Source of the DNA: Phycisphaerales bacterium
GTDB lineage: Bacteria > Planctomycetota > Phycisphaerae > Phycisphaerales > UBA1924
Direction: 5' to 3'
Assembly: GCA_020849105.1 (NCBI GenBank)
Contig: JADLGW010000026.1
Span: 1 to 38,296 of the forward strand
Length of the DNA: 38,296 bases
In this document: piece by piece, positions 21,754-29,345 of the stretch
Layout: every line of letters begins with the position of its first letter
How positions within the stretch are numbered: position 1 is the stretch's first letter
The notes under the pieces: model-generated
Told to the model about the DNA's origin: nothing
The model's database searches: none
What the model saw: only the letters and a program-made list of their open reading frames with translations
Made by a program: the position numbers and the translations under genes

Positions 21754-23774
21754 AGCGACGGCGCCGGCGCTTCTCGCCGCGCCTCATCGAGCGTGCGTTT
21801 CACGAGTTCGAGCAGGAGCGATTCCGAGGGGCCGCTGGAGAGCATCGCGGCCTCGGCCCGGAGCCGCTCGGTCGCCGCCAGGCAGGCCGGCTGCCCCGCC
21901 CGACCGGCTTCCACCTCCGTCTGCACTTCGGCGACGGCCCGCAGCACGCGCCCCCAGCGGTGGGGCGCGGCATCGTCCGCCAGCAGCGAGTGCCAGCCCG
22001 CTCGGTTCCGCTCCAGCAGCGGGCCGGCCTCCGCGGGCCTGTGTTCCGTGAGCAGCCAGAAGCCCAGGGTTGTCTCCAGCAGGAGCGTTTCAAGCCCCGT
22101 GTCGCCCTCGCGGGCCCGGGCACTGTCCAGCATCCGGCCGATCAGGGCAACCCGGTTGATCCAGATCGGCTTGTCATCCCCGGGATCGCCGAACACCGAG
22201 GTCCCCAGCATCCAGTCGAAATACGGCGCGAGGGCCAGCATTTCCCACGGCTTGTTCATCGCCATCACAACCGCGGTCTTGCCAAATCGCCGCACAAGCT
22301 CCTTCCTTGCGTTCTGCTTTTCTTCGTCGCGAACTCTGACCCGCTCGCTCGCAGCCGCCGCGGCCACCCGCGACGCAGCCGCCGCTTCACGAAGTCTCAG
22401 GATGGCGCCCGTGCTGCCGGCGCCCACAACGGCCAGCACGGCGAGCGTCGCGGCCAATCCCGGACGCCGCCGCGTCCACAGCGAAAAGACCCGGATGGGT
22501 GACGGCCCGGTCCAGCGGATCGGCTCCCGCGCCAGCCAACTGTCCAGGTCGTCGGCGAGTTGGGCCGCGGACTGATACCGGGCCCCCGGGTCCCGGGCCA
22601 GGGCCCGGGAGCAAATGGCCCGCAGATCCCGGTCGGCGCCGGAGCCCAGCATGGGCGGGGGCGCTGCCGGGTCGCCGTGCCGGCGCTCGATCTCCGCCAG
22701 CGAGTCGCCGTTGGGCAGCGTGCCCGTGAGCAGCCAGTGCAGCAGCCCGCCCGCCGCGTACACATCCGACACCGGCGAGAGCGAGCCCGGCTCCATCCGG
22801 TACTGCTCCGGGGAGATGAAGGCCAGGTTCCCGACCGGCCGGTCCGTGGCCGCGGTGTCCAGTTTCTCCGCCCACGCCTCCCGCCGGACCGCGACGCCGA
22901 AGTCGGCGATGCGCGGCTCCCCGTCGGAGGTCATCAGGATGTTGGCCGGTTTCAGGTCGCAATGGACCACCCCGGCGCTGTGAGCGGCCTGGACGCCCCG
23001 GGCGATGCCCGACGCGACGCGGACCAGGTCGCGGCGGCCGCGTGCCGCGCCCCGGGCCCAGTCTTCCAGCGTTCCGCCCTCGACGTACTCATAGACGATG
23101 AAGTCCTCGCCCGCGTCGGAAACATCGCGGTCCAGGACCCGGACAACGTTGAGGTGCCGGACGCGCCGGGCCTTGGACGCCTCCTCGACAAACCGCTCCC
23201 GCGCCCAACTGGATGCGTCGACGGCATCGAACACCTTGACGGCGACCACCGCGCTGAACCCGCGGTCCGAGAGAGTCCGGTCCACGGCGCGGTACACATG
23301 GCCACCCGCCCCGGCCCCGAGAAACTCAACGAGTTCGAAGCGGCACCGCCCCTGGCCTATGGCGGGGCCGAACTCGCAGGGCAGGGCACGCACGCCGGGA
23401 TCGATGCGGCGACGCAGATCGGAGGTTGCGACAAGTGCCTGCCCAAGGAGCGCGGCCTCGTCGATCGGCCCGGCCAGGCCCGGATGGGACCTGACCAGGC
23501 GGTCGCGGGCGGATGCGGCGGTGTGGCCCCGGTGCACGAGCCATCGCAGCGCCACATCGATGGCCGCGTCGAGGGGGACCGCGCGCTCGTGAAGGCCGGG
23601 CAGCGCCGCGAGGTAGAAGGCAAGGGCGATGGGCCGGTCGTGTTCCACGGCCTCGCGTCCGTGAGCCTCGATGGCATCGCCGAGCGCCTCGTCATCCAGG
23701 CCGCCGACCCGCCGCCCGAACTCCAGCGCCTCGTTCCACGCCGCCCCGTCGATACCGCCGGTGCTCGTGACCAT
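21714..23774 (-). CDS. Membrane-spanning serine/threonine kinase, partner of the ECF sigma factor
   Basis: This 686-residue Hanks-type kinase has a helical N-terminal part (about 1-130), a kinase domain (about 142-410), one membrane segment (about 438-460, GLAATLAVLAVVGAGSTGAIL) and a helical C-terminal part of about 220 residues. Kinase motifs are GAGAGGHVYRA, VAVKVF, HCDLKPANIL, IADFGVAV and NLAFISPEQYR. The catalytic loop has Cys in place of the Arg of HRD, making it a non-RD kinase. The catalytic Asp, Lys and DFG are kept, so it should be active without activation-loop phosphorylation. Start is ATG 23774, two bases after the ECF sigma stop. Sigma factor plus downstream STK is a known planctomycete arrangement. 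The last 40 nt overlap the convergent carboxyltransferase gene. Confidence 0.92.
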   Translation of the reverse strand: MVTSTGGIDGAAWNEALEFGRRVGGLDDEALGDAIEAHGREAVEHDRPIALAFYLAALPGLHERAVPLDAAIDVALRWLVHRGHTAASARDRLVRSHPGLAGPIDEAALLGQALVATSDLRRRIDPGVRALPCEFGPAIGQGRCRFELVEFLGAGAGGHVYRAVDRTLSDRGFSAVVAVKVFDAVDASSWARERFVEEASKARRVRHLNVVRVLDRDVSDAGEDFIVYEYVEGGTLEDWARGAARGRRDLVRVASGIARGVQAAHSAGVVHCDLKPANILMTSDGEPRIADFGVAVRREAWAEKLDTAATDRPVGNLAFISPEQYRMEPGSLSPVSDVYAAGGLLHWLLTGTLPNGDSLAEIERRHGDPAAPPPMLGSGADRDLRAICSRALARDPGARYQSAAQLADDLDSWLAREPIRWTGPSPIRVFSLWTRRRPGLAATLAVLAVVGAGSTGAILRLREAAAASRVAAAAASERVRVRDEEKQNARKELVRRFGKTAVVMAMNKPWEMLALAPYFDWMLGTSVFGDPGDDKPIWINRVALIGRMLDSARAREGDTGLETLLLETTLGFWLLTEHRPAEAGPLLERNRAGWHSLLADDAAPHRWGRVLRAVAEVQTEVEAGRAGQPACLAATERLRAEAAMLSSGPSESLLLELVKRTLDEARREAPAPSLHVWSTPVLNGRE

Positions 23775-23776
23775 GG

Positions 23777-24376
23777 TCACCCCCCCAGCCCGGCCCGCAG
23801 GCGGGCGCGGATCGCGCTCCAGCGCTGCCTGACGGCGGCGGGGCTCAGCCCGACACAGTCCGCGGTGACCGCGTGGGGCGTGCCGCTGAGCCACAGCGAC
23901 AGGATCGCGCGGTCGGTTGAATCGGGCAGCAGGTCCAGGGTCGCGGCAATCTCCAGTTCGGCGCCATCCTCCCGGTCCTCCGCGGCGCTCATGCGCTCGT
24001 GCAGGCGCTGGGCCAGCGGCCCATCTTCCGCTTCGGTGTTGAGGAGGCGGCGGAAGACCCGCCCCTTGTCGATCAGGGCGTGCTCCGCCATCTGGAACAC
24101 CAGCGACCAGAACTGCCCCTCCGTCGTCGCCTGGAGTTTCCGCGCGTGCACGAAGGCATCGAGCCGGCGGGCAAATGTGGACATCAGATCCTGAGAGTCG
24201 AACACCCGTCGCATCGCCCGCGAGAGTTTGCTGCGGAGCCGCCTGCGGACACGGGGGCCGTACTCCTCGACGAAACGGGCCGCGGCGGCGCGGTCGCCGC
24301 TGCGCATCTGTTCGATCAGCCCCCCCAGGGAGGGGGGTTCGACCGTCCCGAACACTGCCTGCTCGATCTGGCTCAC
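23777..24376 (-). CDS. ECF-family RNA polymerase sigma factor
   Basis: This 199-residue sigma-70-like factor lacks an anti-sigma partner and instead lies directly upstream of a protein kinase. Region 2 includes DRAAAARFVEEYGPRVRRRL and the promoter-melting helix around MRRVFDSQDLMSTFARRL; region 4 ends with GTPHAVTADCVGLSPAAVRQRW, a helix-turn-helix for the -35 element. Start is GTG 24376, preceded by GGGGGA at short spacing; longer starts up to 24505 run through non-protein-like sequence and a hairpin. A seven-T run (24389-24395 on this strand) after a short GC stem lies just upstream, perhaps a weak attenuator. Regulation by the kinase is inferred from the arrangement, as described for planctomycete ECF-STK groups. 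Confidence 0.9.
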   Translation of the reverse strand: MSQIEQAVFGTVEPPSLGGLIEQMRSGDRAAAARFVEEYGPRVRRRLRSKLSRAMRRVFDSQDLMSTFARRLDAFVHARKLQATTEGQFWSLVFQMAEHALIDKGRVFRRLLNTEAEDGPLAQRLHERMSAAEDREDGAELEIAATLDLLPDSTDRAILSLWLSGTPHAVTADCVGLSPAAVRQRWSAIRARLRAGLGG

Positions 24377-24419
24377 GATATCCCCCGCAAAAAAACCGCA
24401 GGCGGGCTCACATCGCCGC

Positions 24420-24442
24420 CATGACGAACGCCTCTCGTCATG
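24420..24442. promoter_or_regulatory. Hairpin/palindrome in the divergent sigma-secreted-protein gap
   Basis: CATGACGA (24420-24427) and TCGTCATG (24435-24442) are perfect reverse complements over a 7-nt spacer. They lie in the 127-nt gap between the divergent ECF sigma gene and the small secreted protein, where a shared operator would be expected. No match to a known operator is claimed. Confidence 0.5.
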
Positions 24443-24503
24443 CGGGCCGGGGTCGTGGGGCTGTGGCCCCGGGGTATCCGGTCTGACTGCCCGGAGAAAC
24501 ACC

Positions 24504-24971
24504 ATGTCAACGCCCCCCGCCCAGTCTAATGCCCGGAATCGATATGTGCTGCTGGGGATTGCCGCGTTCGGGCTCCTTGCGGGGTGGCCCAGCGCCTCGC
24601 CGTCCGCGGCCCGCGCGATCCCCAGCGCTCAGATGGAGCCTGAGCCTGGCGAGGATGAACTGTGGTACCTCCTGCTCGAACTGCTGCGGTTCGCCTACGA
24701 ACACCTGAATCAGACGGATGCGCCGGCATCACCCCCCACCACCGCTTCCGGATGGATCGACCTGATCGCCGGCGCCTACGCGGTCAACGGGCCGCCGGTC
24801 GGGCTGACGGAGGAGGAGCGGCTCGCGACCCTCCAGACCCTGGAGAACACCAGTGAGATGGTGAAGTTCTTCCAGGACCAGATCGACCCGGTGAGGGTGC
24901 TGGTCATCCAGGGTGTCATTTTCGACGCGTACGGGGCGCTGGGCGGTAACACGGCGGACCTGGACAACTGA
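24504..24971 (+). CDS. Small secreted protein of unknown function
   Basis: The 155-residue protein is not recognised. It has a signal peptide or membrane anchor at about residues 13-38 (RYVLLGIAAFGLLAGWPSAS, cleavage near ARA). The mature part is acidic (EPEPGEDELWYLLLELLRF), then has a Pro/Thr linker and helical stretches (TEEERLATLQTLENTSEMVK and QVIFDAY-like residues near the end). It has no Cys and no repeats. The start ATG 24504 follows CCGGAG at normal spacing; the frame open further upstream belongs to the opposite strand. It diverges from the ECF sigma-kinase pair and may be its target, but that is inference. Confidence 0.72.
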   Translation: MSTPPAQSNARNRYVLLGIAAFGLLAGWPSASPSAARAIPSAQMEPEPGEDELWYLLLELLRFAYEHLNQTDAPASPPTTASGWIDLIAGAYAVNGPPVGLTEEERLATLQTLENTSEMVKFFQDQIDPVRVLVIQGVIFDAYGALGGNTADLDN

Positions 24972-25033
24972 AAAAACCGGGTCGGCCGCTCACGCCGGGG
25001 CCCCGGGCTCCGCCTCTCTCTCCGGCCGACCCG
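24971..25033 (-). terminator. Possible Rho-independent terminator reading on the minus strand
   Basis: An 11-bp stem (24978-24988 with 25023-25033, core GGGTCGGCCG) is followed on the minus strand by six T residues (24971-24976). The loop is long (34 nt) and holds its own palindrome CCGGGGCCCCGG (24995-25006). No minus-strand gene is known to its right, so its role is unclear. Confidence 0.45.
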
Positions 25034-25037
25034 AGCA

Positions 25038-25064
25038 GGCACGGGGGAAACAACCCTCCGTGCC
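25038..25064. other. Second stable hairpin in the same gap
   Basis: GGCACGG (25038-25044) pairs with CCGTGCC (25058-25064), extended inward by three pairs including one G-U, with an A-rich loop near AAACAAC. With the preceding stem it makes most of the 135-nt gap base-paired. There is no T run after it. Confidence 0.5.
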
Positions 25065-25106
25065 CGCCTTATCGCTACGCCCGCGTCCCAGCCCCCGTCG
25101 TCGGCA

Positions 25107-25568
25107 TTGACGGAGCGGCTGCGCGCGCTCTGGATCCGGGCGGGCACCGATGGCCTGGCGCGGGCCGGGGGCGTCTGCCCGGAATCGGTGCGGCGGTACC
25201 TGCGGGGAGCCGAGCCCAACGCCGTCTTCCTGTCTCTGTTGTGCGAATCCCTGGGGGTGAACGGCGACTGGCTGCTGCGCGGGCGGGGGCCGTGCCGATC
25301 ATCAGAAATCCCGGGTGAGGCTCTGAAGAAGGCCACCAGATTCCAACTGGTCCTGGCCATCGGGGCTGCCCTGGACGACCTGGATGATCGCGTGGATCGC
25401 CTGGATCGGTATGCCCGGCGCCTTGCCCACATGGCCAGTGCCGCCGATCTCCCCGCGGCTGGAACTGCCAGCACCGATGCCGGCCGGGCCGCCGCGTCCG
25501 AACACCTACCGGCCGGAGTTGCCCGTGCCGGTCCGATGGTGTGTGCGGACCGAGCCCGACCGCTCTAA
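25107..25568 (+). CDS. HTH-domain protein (XRE/phage-repressor-like)
   Basis: This 153-residue protein starts with a short helix-turn-helix region (about residues 1-60): TERLRALWIRAGTDGLARAG, then VCPESVRRYLRGAEPNAVFL and LCESLGVNGDWLLRGRGP. The last part is the repressor-type pattern that follows the recognition helices in CI-like proteins. The rest (about 60-153) is low in conserved features: a helix with the repeated DDLDDRVDRLDRYARRLAH, suggesting a coiled coil, then an Ala/Gly tail. Start is the TTG at 25107; no Shine-Dalgarno stands out. It lies just upstream of a TolQ/ExbB gene on the same strand. A regulatory role is likely, but the target is unknown. Confidence 0.7.
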   Translation: MTERLRALWIRAGTDGLARAGGVCPESVRRYLRGAEPNAVFLSLLCESLGVNGDWLLRGRGPCRSSEIPGEALKKATRFQLVLAIGAALDDLDDRVDRLDRYARRLAHMASAADLPAAGTASTDAGRAAASEHLPAGVARAGPMVCADRARPL

Positions 25569-25576
25569 ACTCGCCG

Positions 25577-26338
25577 GTGGTGCCTCCCTACATTCTCGCC
25601 CAGGACGCGGGTTCCGGCCTCTGGACGCTCTTCGTCCAATCCTTTGACCTCTTCAGCGTGGTCCTCATCTCCGGATCTGTGATCGCCGTTGCCCTGATGG
25701 TGCGGAACGCCATGGATATCCGTCCGCGCCGCATTCTGCCCGGTCCCACGGTCGAGACCATGCGGCGCCTGATCGCCACCGGGCGCATCGCCGAACTGCG
25801 GGAGTTCACGCGCAAGGACAGGTCGTTCCCGTCGCGGGTCGTCCACGCGGCCCTGCGTCACGTCCCGGCCGCACCGCCCAAGGGCTCCAGCGCTCCGCCG
25901 CAGAAGCCCGACCCGACGGCCGCACGCGAAGCCGCGGAACTCGCCGCATCCGAGGAGTCCGCGTCGTGGTTCCGGCGCGTCGAGCCGCTCAACGTGATCG
26001 GGAACCTGGGGCCGCTGGTCGGGCTTGCGGGGACGATCTGGGGGATGATCCTGGCGTTCTCGACGCTCGGGATGTCGGCCGGGCAGGCAACGCCCGCGGA
26101 ACTGTCGCTGGGGATTTCCAAGGCCCTTTTCCACACGCTGCTCGGGCTGTGCCTGGCGGCGCCGTGCCTGCTGGTGTTCGGCCTGTACCGCGGGATCATC
26201 GATCGGGTCTGCACCCGCGCCATGGTGGTATCGTCGGAACTGGTGGAGAGCGTGCTGGCCCACGGCTCCGGACCCCTCTACCCGACGGGCCACGCGCACG
26301 CGGCACCCCCGGCCGCCGTCGTGGAGGCGCGCCGGTGA
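25577..26338 (+). CDS. MotA/TolQ/ExbB proton channel family protein
   Basis: TolQ/ExbB proteins form an inner-membrane proton channel with TolR/ExbD and energise processes at the outer membrane. The 253-residue protein has the family's three membrane segments: the first at about residues 18-42 (DLFSVVLISGSVIAVALMV), then after a cytoplasmic stretch of about 85 residues the pair NLGPLVGLAGTIWGMILAF and ALFHTLLGLCLAAPCLLVF. The G-x-x-G-L-x-G-T-x-x-G motif in the second segment is diagnostic. Start is taken as GTG 25577 (or 25580), after the HTH gene's stop; an ATG-like start at 25541 would overlap it. Its stop overlaps the next start in a GTGA, indicating one operon with both ExbD-like genes. 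Confidence 0.9.
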   Translation: MVPPYILAQDAGSGLWTLFVQSFDLFSVVLISGSVIAVALMVRNAMDIRPRRILPGPTVETMRRLIATGRIAELREFTRKDRSFPSRVVHAALRHVPAAPPKGSSAPPQKPDPTAAREAAELAASEESASWFRRVEPLNVIGNLGPLVGLAGTIWGMILAFSTLGMSAGQATPAELSLGISKALFHTLLGLCLAAPCLLVFGLYRGIIDRVCTRAMVVSSELVESVLAHGSGPLYPTGHAHAAPPAAVVEARR

Positions 26339-26742
26339 GACGGCGGTTGCCCTACGCGCCGCGCCCCTTCGGCGATGTCAACGTGACGCCGCTGATCGAC
26401 GTGGTGATGGTGATGATCGTCTTCTACCTGATCGTCGGGAAACTGGCGGAGGCCCGCGACGTCCCGATGCGCCTGCCGGAGGCCCGGGGCGGGTCGTCCG
26501 ATCGTCCGCTCCGGATGCTGACCATAAGCGTGACGGCCACGGAGGTGATCGTGGACCGGGCCCCGGTGGCGACGCGCCTGCTGGATGCGCTGATCCGCGA
26601 GCGGCTGGCGGCCCGCGCCGACACGGTCGTGCAGGTGCGGGCGGCACGCGACCTGCCCTACGCGGTGGTGCAACCGGTGATCGACGCCTGCCGCCGAGCC
26701 GGCGTCGCCAGCGTAAGGCTGGCGACGGAGCATGTGCCGTGA
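26335..26742 (+). CDS. ExbD/TolR-family protein (first copy)
   Basis: This 135-residue protein has the TolR/ExbD layout: a short cytoplasmic N terminus, one membrane helix with the proton-carrying Asp (NVTPLIDVVMVMIVFYLIV), and a periplasmic domain with TISVTATEVIVDRAPVATR and a closing PYAVVQPVIDACRRAGVASV. It starts with GTG 26335, which overlaps the exbB-like stop (GTGA), and its own stop overlaps the second copy in the same way. The Asp is present, so it should work in proton conduction with the upstream channel protein. Confidence 0.9.
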   Translation: MRRRLPYAPRPFGDVNVTPLIDVVMVMIVFYLIVGKLAEARDVPMRLPEARGGSSDRPLRMLTISVTATEVIVDRAPVATRLLDALIRERLAARADTVVQVRAARDLPYAVVQPVIDACRRAGVASVRLATEHVP

Positions 26743-27215
26743 GCGTGCGGGCGATGCGGCAGCGTTCGGCGCTGCGTCAGTACGAACTGCGGTTCGGGCC
26801 CAACATGACCCCGATGGTGGACATCGTGATGGTCATCCTGATCTTTTTCATGGCCGGGACCACGATCATGGGCCCGGAGTGGGTGCTGCGATCCGCCGTG
26901 CCCGTGCGGTCCGGGGAGGGCGGAGAGGGCGATGCGACGCCGCGGGTGCAGGTCGTGCTCGCGCTCCGCTCGATCGCCGGGCGGACGGTCGTCACCGGGT
27001 CCACGCTCCAGCAGGCCTCGGTCGGGGAGGTGGGCCCGTGGCTGGAGCGGTTCGTGCGCGGGGCGGGCGCGGCGGAGGTTGTGGTGCTGATCCAGCCCGC
27101 GGCCGATGTCCCGTACCGCGATGTCGTCGCCGTCCACGACGTGTGCGAGCACGCGGGGGCTGCCAGCGTCGGCCTGATCGACGCCGAGCCCGCACCGGGC
27201 GCGTCTCCGCCGTAA
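26739..27215 (+). CDS. ExbD/TolR-family protein (second copy)
   Basis: This 158-residue protein is a second, diverged TolR/ExbD: membrane helix NMTPMVDIVMVILIFFMAG with its Asp, then a periplasmic domain with a longer Gly-rich linker (RSGEGGEGDATPRVQVVLAL) and the closing YRDVVAVHDVCEHAGAASVG. Two consecutive ExbD-like genes after one ExbB-like gene are common in planctomycetes and may give a heteromeric complex. Start GTG 26739 overlaps the previous stop. The next gene starts 36 nt on. Confidence 0.9.
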   Translation: MSVRAMRQRSALRQYELRFGPNMTPMVDIVMVILIFFMAGTTIMGPEWVLRSAVPVRSGEGGEGDATPRVQVVLALRSIAGRTVVTGSTLQQASVGEVGPWLERFVRGAGAAEVVVLIQPAADVPYRDVVAVHDVCEHAGAASVGLIDAEPAPGASPP

Positions 27216-27251
27216 CCTCTGGGCCGCCCGCACTGGGTTCCCTGGAGCCGG

Positions 27252-29345
27252 ATGAACCTGGCGTCCCCACGCTCACCGTTGGTCACAGCAGCGGGCATCG
27301 CCGCGCTCGGGCTCGCGCTCATGGGCGGGGTCGCGATGATCGGGGGTCCGGATGGGGAGGCCCCGGCCCGGCTGGCCGCGGTCGCGTTCACGCTCGTGAA
27401 GGCGGGTGTGCCCGCGGGAGCCTATCTGCTCGGGTCTGTTGGAATCGGGCGCCCGGCTCGTGCGCTCTGGCGCGGGGCCCGGAACCCATGGCCGATCCAG
27501 GCCGCCGTGGGGCTGACGCTCACCCTGACGCTGAGCCACGGGCTGGGGACGCTCGGGCTTCTGAACCAGGTCGCATCCGGCGCGGTGACGGGCGCCGGCC
27601 TGCTGCTGCTGGCGCACCAACTTGCCGGCGCACGGGCCAGAGGCGAGATCGAACCGCGGCTGCCCGCATGGGCGTTGCTGGCGCTGGCGCCGACGGCGCT
27701 CCTGCTGGTCGCCGCCTGCCAGCCGCCGGGGTGGCTGTGGGCGAGCGAGGCGGGCGGGTACGACGCGATGTCGTACCACCTGGAACTGCCACGGGAATGG
27801 GTGCGGGGCGGGTGGATCGAGCCGCTGACGCACAACGTCTACTCGTACCTGCCCTCGTACATGGAATCGGCATTCACGCACCTTGCGGTGCTGTGCGGGG
27901 CCGGTTCCGCCGGCCCACCGTTCCCGGACCTGCTCGCGGGTGAAGGGTGGCTGCTGATCTCCTGCCAGTTGCTGCACAGCGCGGTGACCCTGCTGGCGTG
28001 CTGGATCGTCGCTCGGGCCGGGGCCGCGGCGGCAACGGCGTGCGGCGCGGATCGCGAGACCGCCCGCCGCGCCGGGGCGATCGCCGGATGCCTGCTGCTG
28101 GCGACGCCGTGGACGATCGTCGTCGGGTCGCTGGCGTACAACGAGATGGGGATGGCGGCCCTGGGCGCGGCGGCGATGCTCGTCTCCCTGGAACCGGGCC
28201 TTGCCCCGTGGCGGCGGGGGGTGCTTGCCGGGCTGCTGGTCGGCGGGGCGTGCGGGTGCAAGCCCACCGCGATCCTCTTCTTCGGGCCGTCCGTGGGCAT
28301 CCTGCTCCTGGCGCGCTCGCGTCCGGGGGAGTGGGCGGCCGTGATCGGGGCCTGCGCCGGCGCCGGCCTGCTCATGCTGGCGCCGTGGCTCGCCCGCAAC
28401 GCGCTGCACGGAGGGAACCCGGTGTTCCCCGCGGCCGCGGCCTGGTTCGGCTCCGCACACTGGAGCGCGGAGCAGGTATCGCGTTACGCACGGGCCCATT
28501 CGTTCGACGGCTCGATCGCGGACCGGCTGCGGCTGCTGGTCCTGCCCGGTGATGAGGCGCACCCGCTGCTCTCGGCGCACCGGGGCCTGCTTCACCCGCA
28601 GTGGGCGGCGTTCTTCCCGGTCACGATGGCGGCAGCGGTGGCGGCGTGTATCGCGGGGGCTTCGCGCCGCCTCGGGATCGTCCTGGTCGCGGGGCTCGTC
28701 GCGCAGATCCTTGCGTGGCTCTTCCTCACGCACCTCCAGTCGCGATTCCTGATCCCGCTGGCTGTCCCCGCGTGCATGGTCGCGGCGCTCGCCGCGGCGG
28801 GCGCGGGGGGCCTCGGGCGGTGTGCCCGTGCAGGGCTCGCGCTGGTCATCCTGATCCAGACAGGCGCGAGCATCCTGCGATTCAGCCGCGAGCACGACGG
28901 CGGGCCCAACGCCCTTCTCGTCGCCGGCCCCGGGTTCTTCACCGGAGAACTCATGGGAACCACCGGGGAGGGAGCGGCCCTCCCGCCGCAGATCGAGGTC
29001 AACCTCGCCCGCCCGCCCGGCCGGGTGTACCTGCTGGGCAGCGCCACCCCGCTGTATTACGCCGCGCCGGTCGTCTACAACACGACGTGGGACCGCTGGC
29101 CCCTGGGCGATGCCATCCGTGCCGCGCCGGAAGACACCGCGCACTGGAGCGCATCGCTCCGCGCACTCGGCGTACGCTGGGTTCTTGTGGATTTCGCCGA
29201 ACTCGACCGTCTTCACGCCTCCGCCTGGTCTGATCCCGACGTGACGCCGCACCGGCTCCGCGACTGGCTTCGCCCCCCGTACGCCGTACCGGCCCGTCAA
29301 TGGCAGAGCGGGCAGGCCATGTTCGACCTAGGAGCCGGCCCGTGA
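27252..29345 (+). CDS. Large multi-spanning membrane protein, glycosyltransferase-like
   Basis: This 697-residue protein has about 12 hydrophobic segments and resembles GT-C (PMT/ArnT-like) lipid-linked sugar transferases. A loop after the fifth segment reads WASEAGGYDAMSYHLELPRE, followed by HNVYSYLPSYMESAF; an acidic, aromatic first external loop with a conserved Asp is typical of GT-C enzymes, but the DxD-type catalytic pair is not obvious. The C-terminal region (about 560-697) is soluble and contains RVYLLGSATPLYYAAPVVYN. Its last four bases overlap the next gene. It may handle lipid-linked precursors together with the flippase-like protein; substrate unknown. Identity as a glycosyltransferase is moderate. 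Confidence 0.68.
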   Translation: MNLASPRSPLVTAAGIAALGLALMGGVAMIGGPDGEAPARLAAVAFTLVKAGVPAGAYLLGSVGIGRPARALWRGARNPWPIQAAVGLTLTLTLSHGLGTLGLLNQVASGAVTGAGLLLLAHQLAGARARGEIEPRLPAWALLALAPTALLLVAACQPPGWLWASEAGGYDAMSYHLELPREWVRGGWIEPLTHNVYSYLPSYMESAFTHLAVLCGAGSAGPPFPDLLAGEGWLLISCQLLHSAVTLLACWIVARAGAAAATACGADRETARRAGAIAGCLLLATPWTIVVGSLAYNEMGMAALGAAAMLVSLEPGLAPWRRGVLAGLLVGGACGCKPTAILFFGPSVGILLLARSRPGEWAAVIGACAGAGLLMLAPWLARNALHGGNPVFPAAAAWFGSAHWSAEQVSRYARAHSFDGSIADRLRLLVLPGDEAHPLLSAHRGLLHPQWAAFFPVTMAAAVAACIAGASRRLGIVLVAGLVAQILAWLFLTHLQSRFLIPLAVPACMVAALAAAGAGGLGRCARAGLALVILIQTGASILRFSREHDGGPNALLVAGPGFFTGELMGTTGEGAALPPQIEVNLARPPGRVYLLGSATPLYYAAPVVYNTTWDRWPLGDAIRAAPEDTAHWSASLRALGVRWVLVDFAELDRLHASAWSDPDVTPHRLRDWLRPPYAVPARQWQSGQAMFDLGAGP

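Noticed and set aside
24319..24340. Palindromic CCCCCCCAGGGAGGGGGG in the sigma gene as a possible insertion like that in hflX
   Set aside because: The encoded EPPSLGGLIEQM fits normal sigma-factor spacing, so there is no evidence of an insertion.
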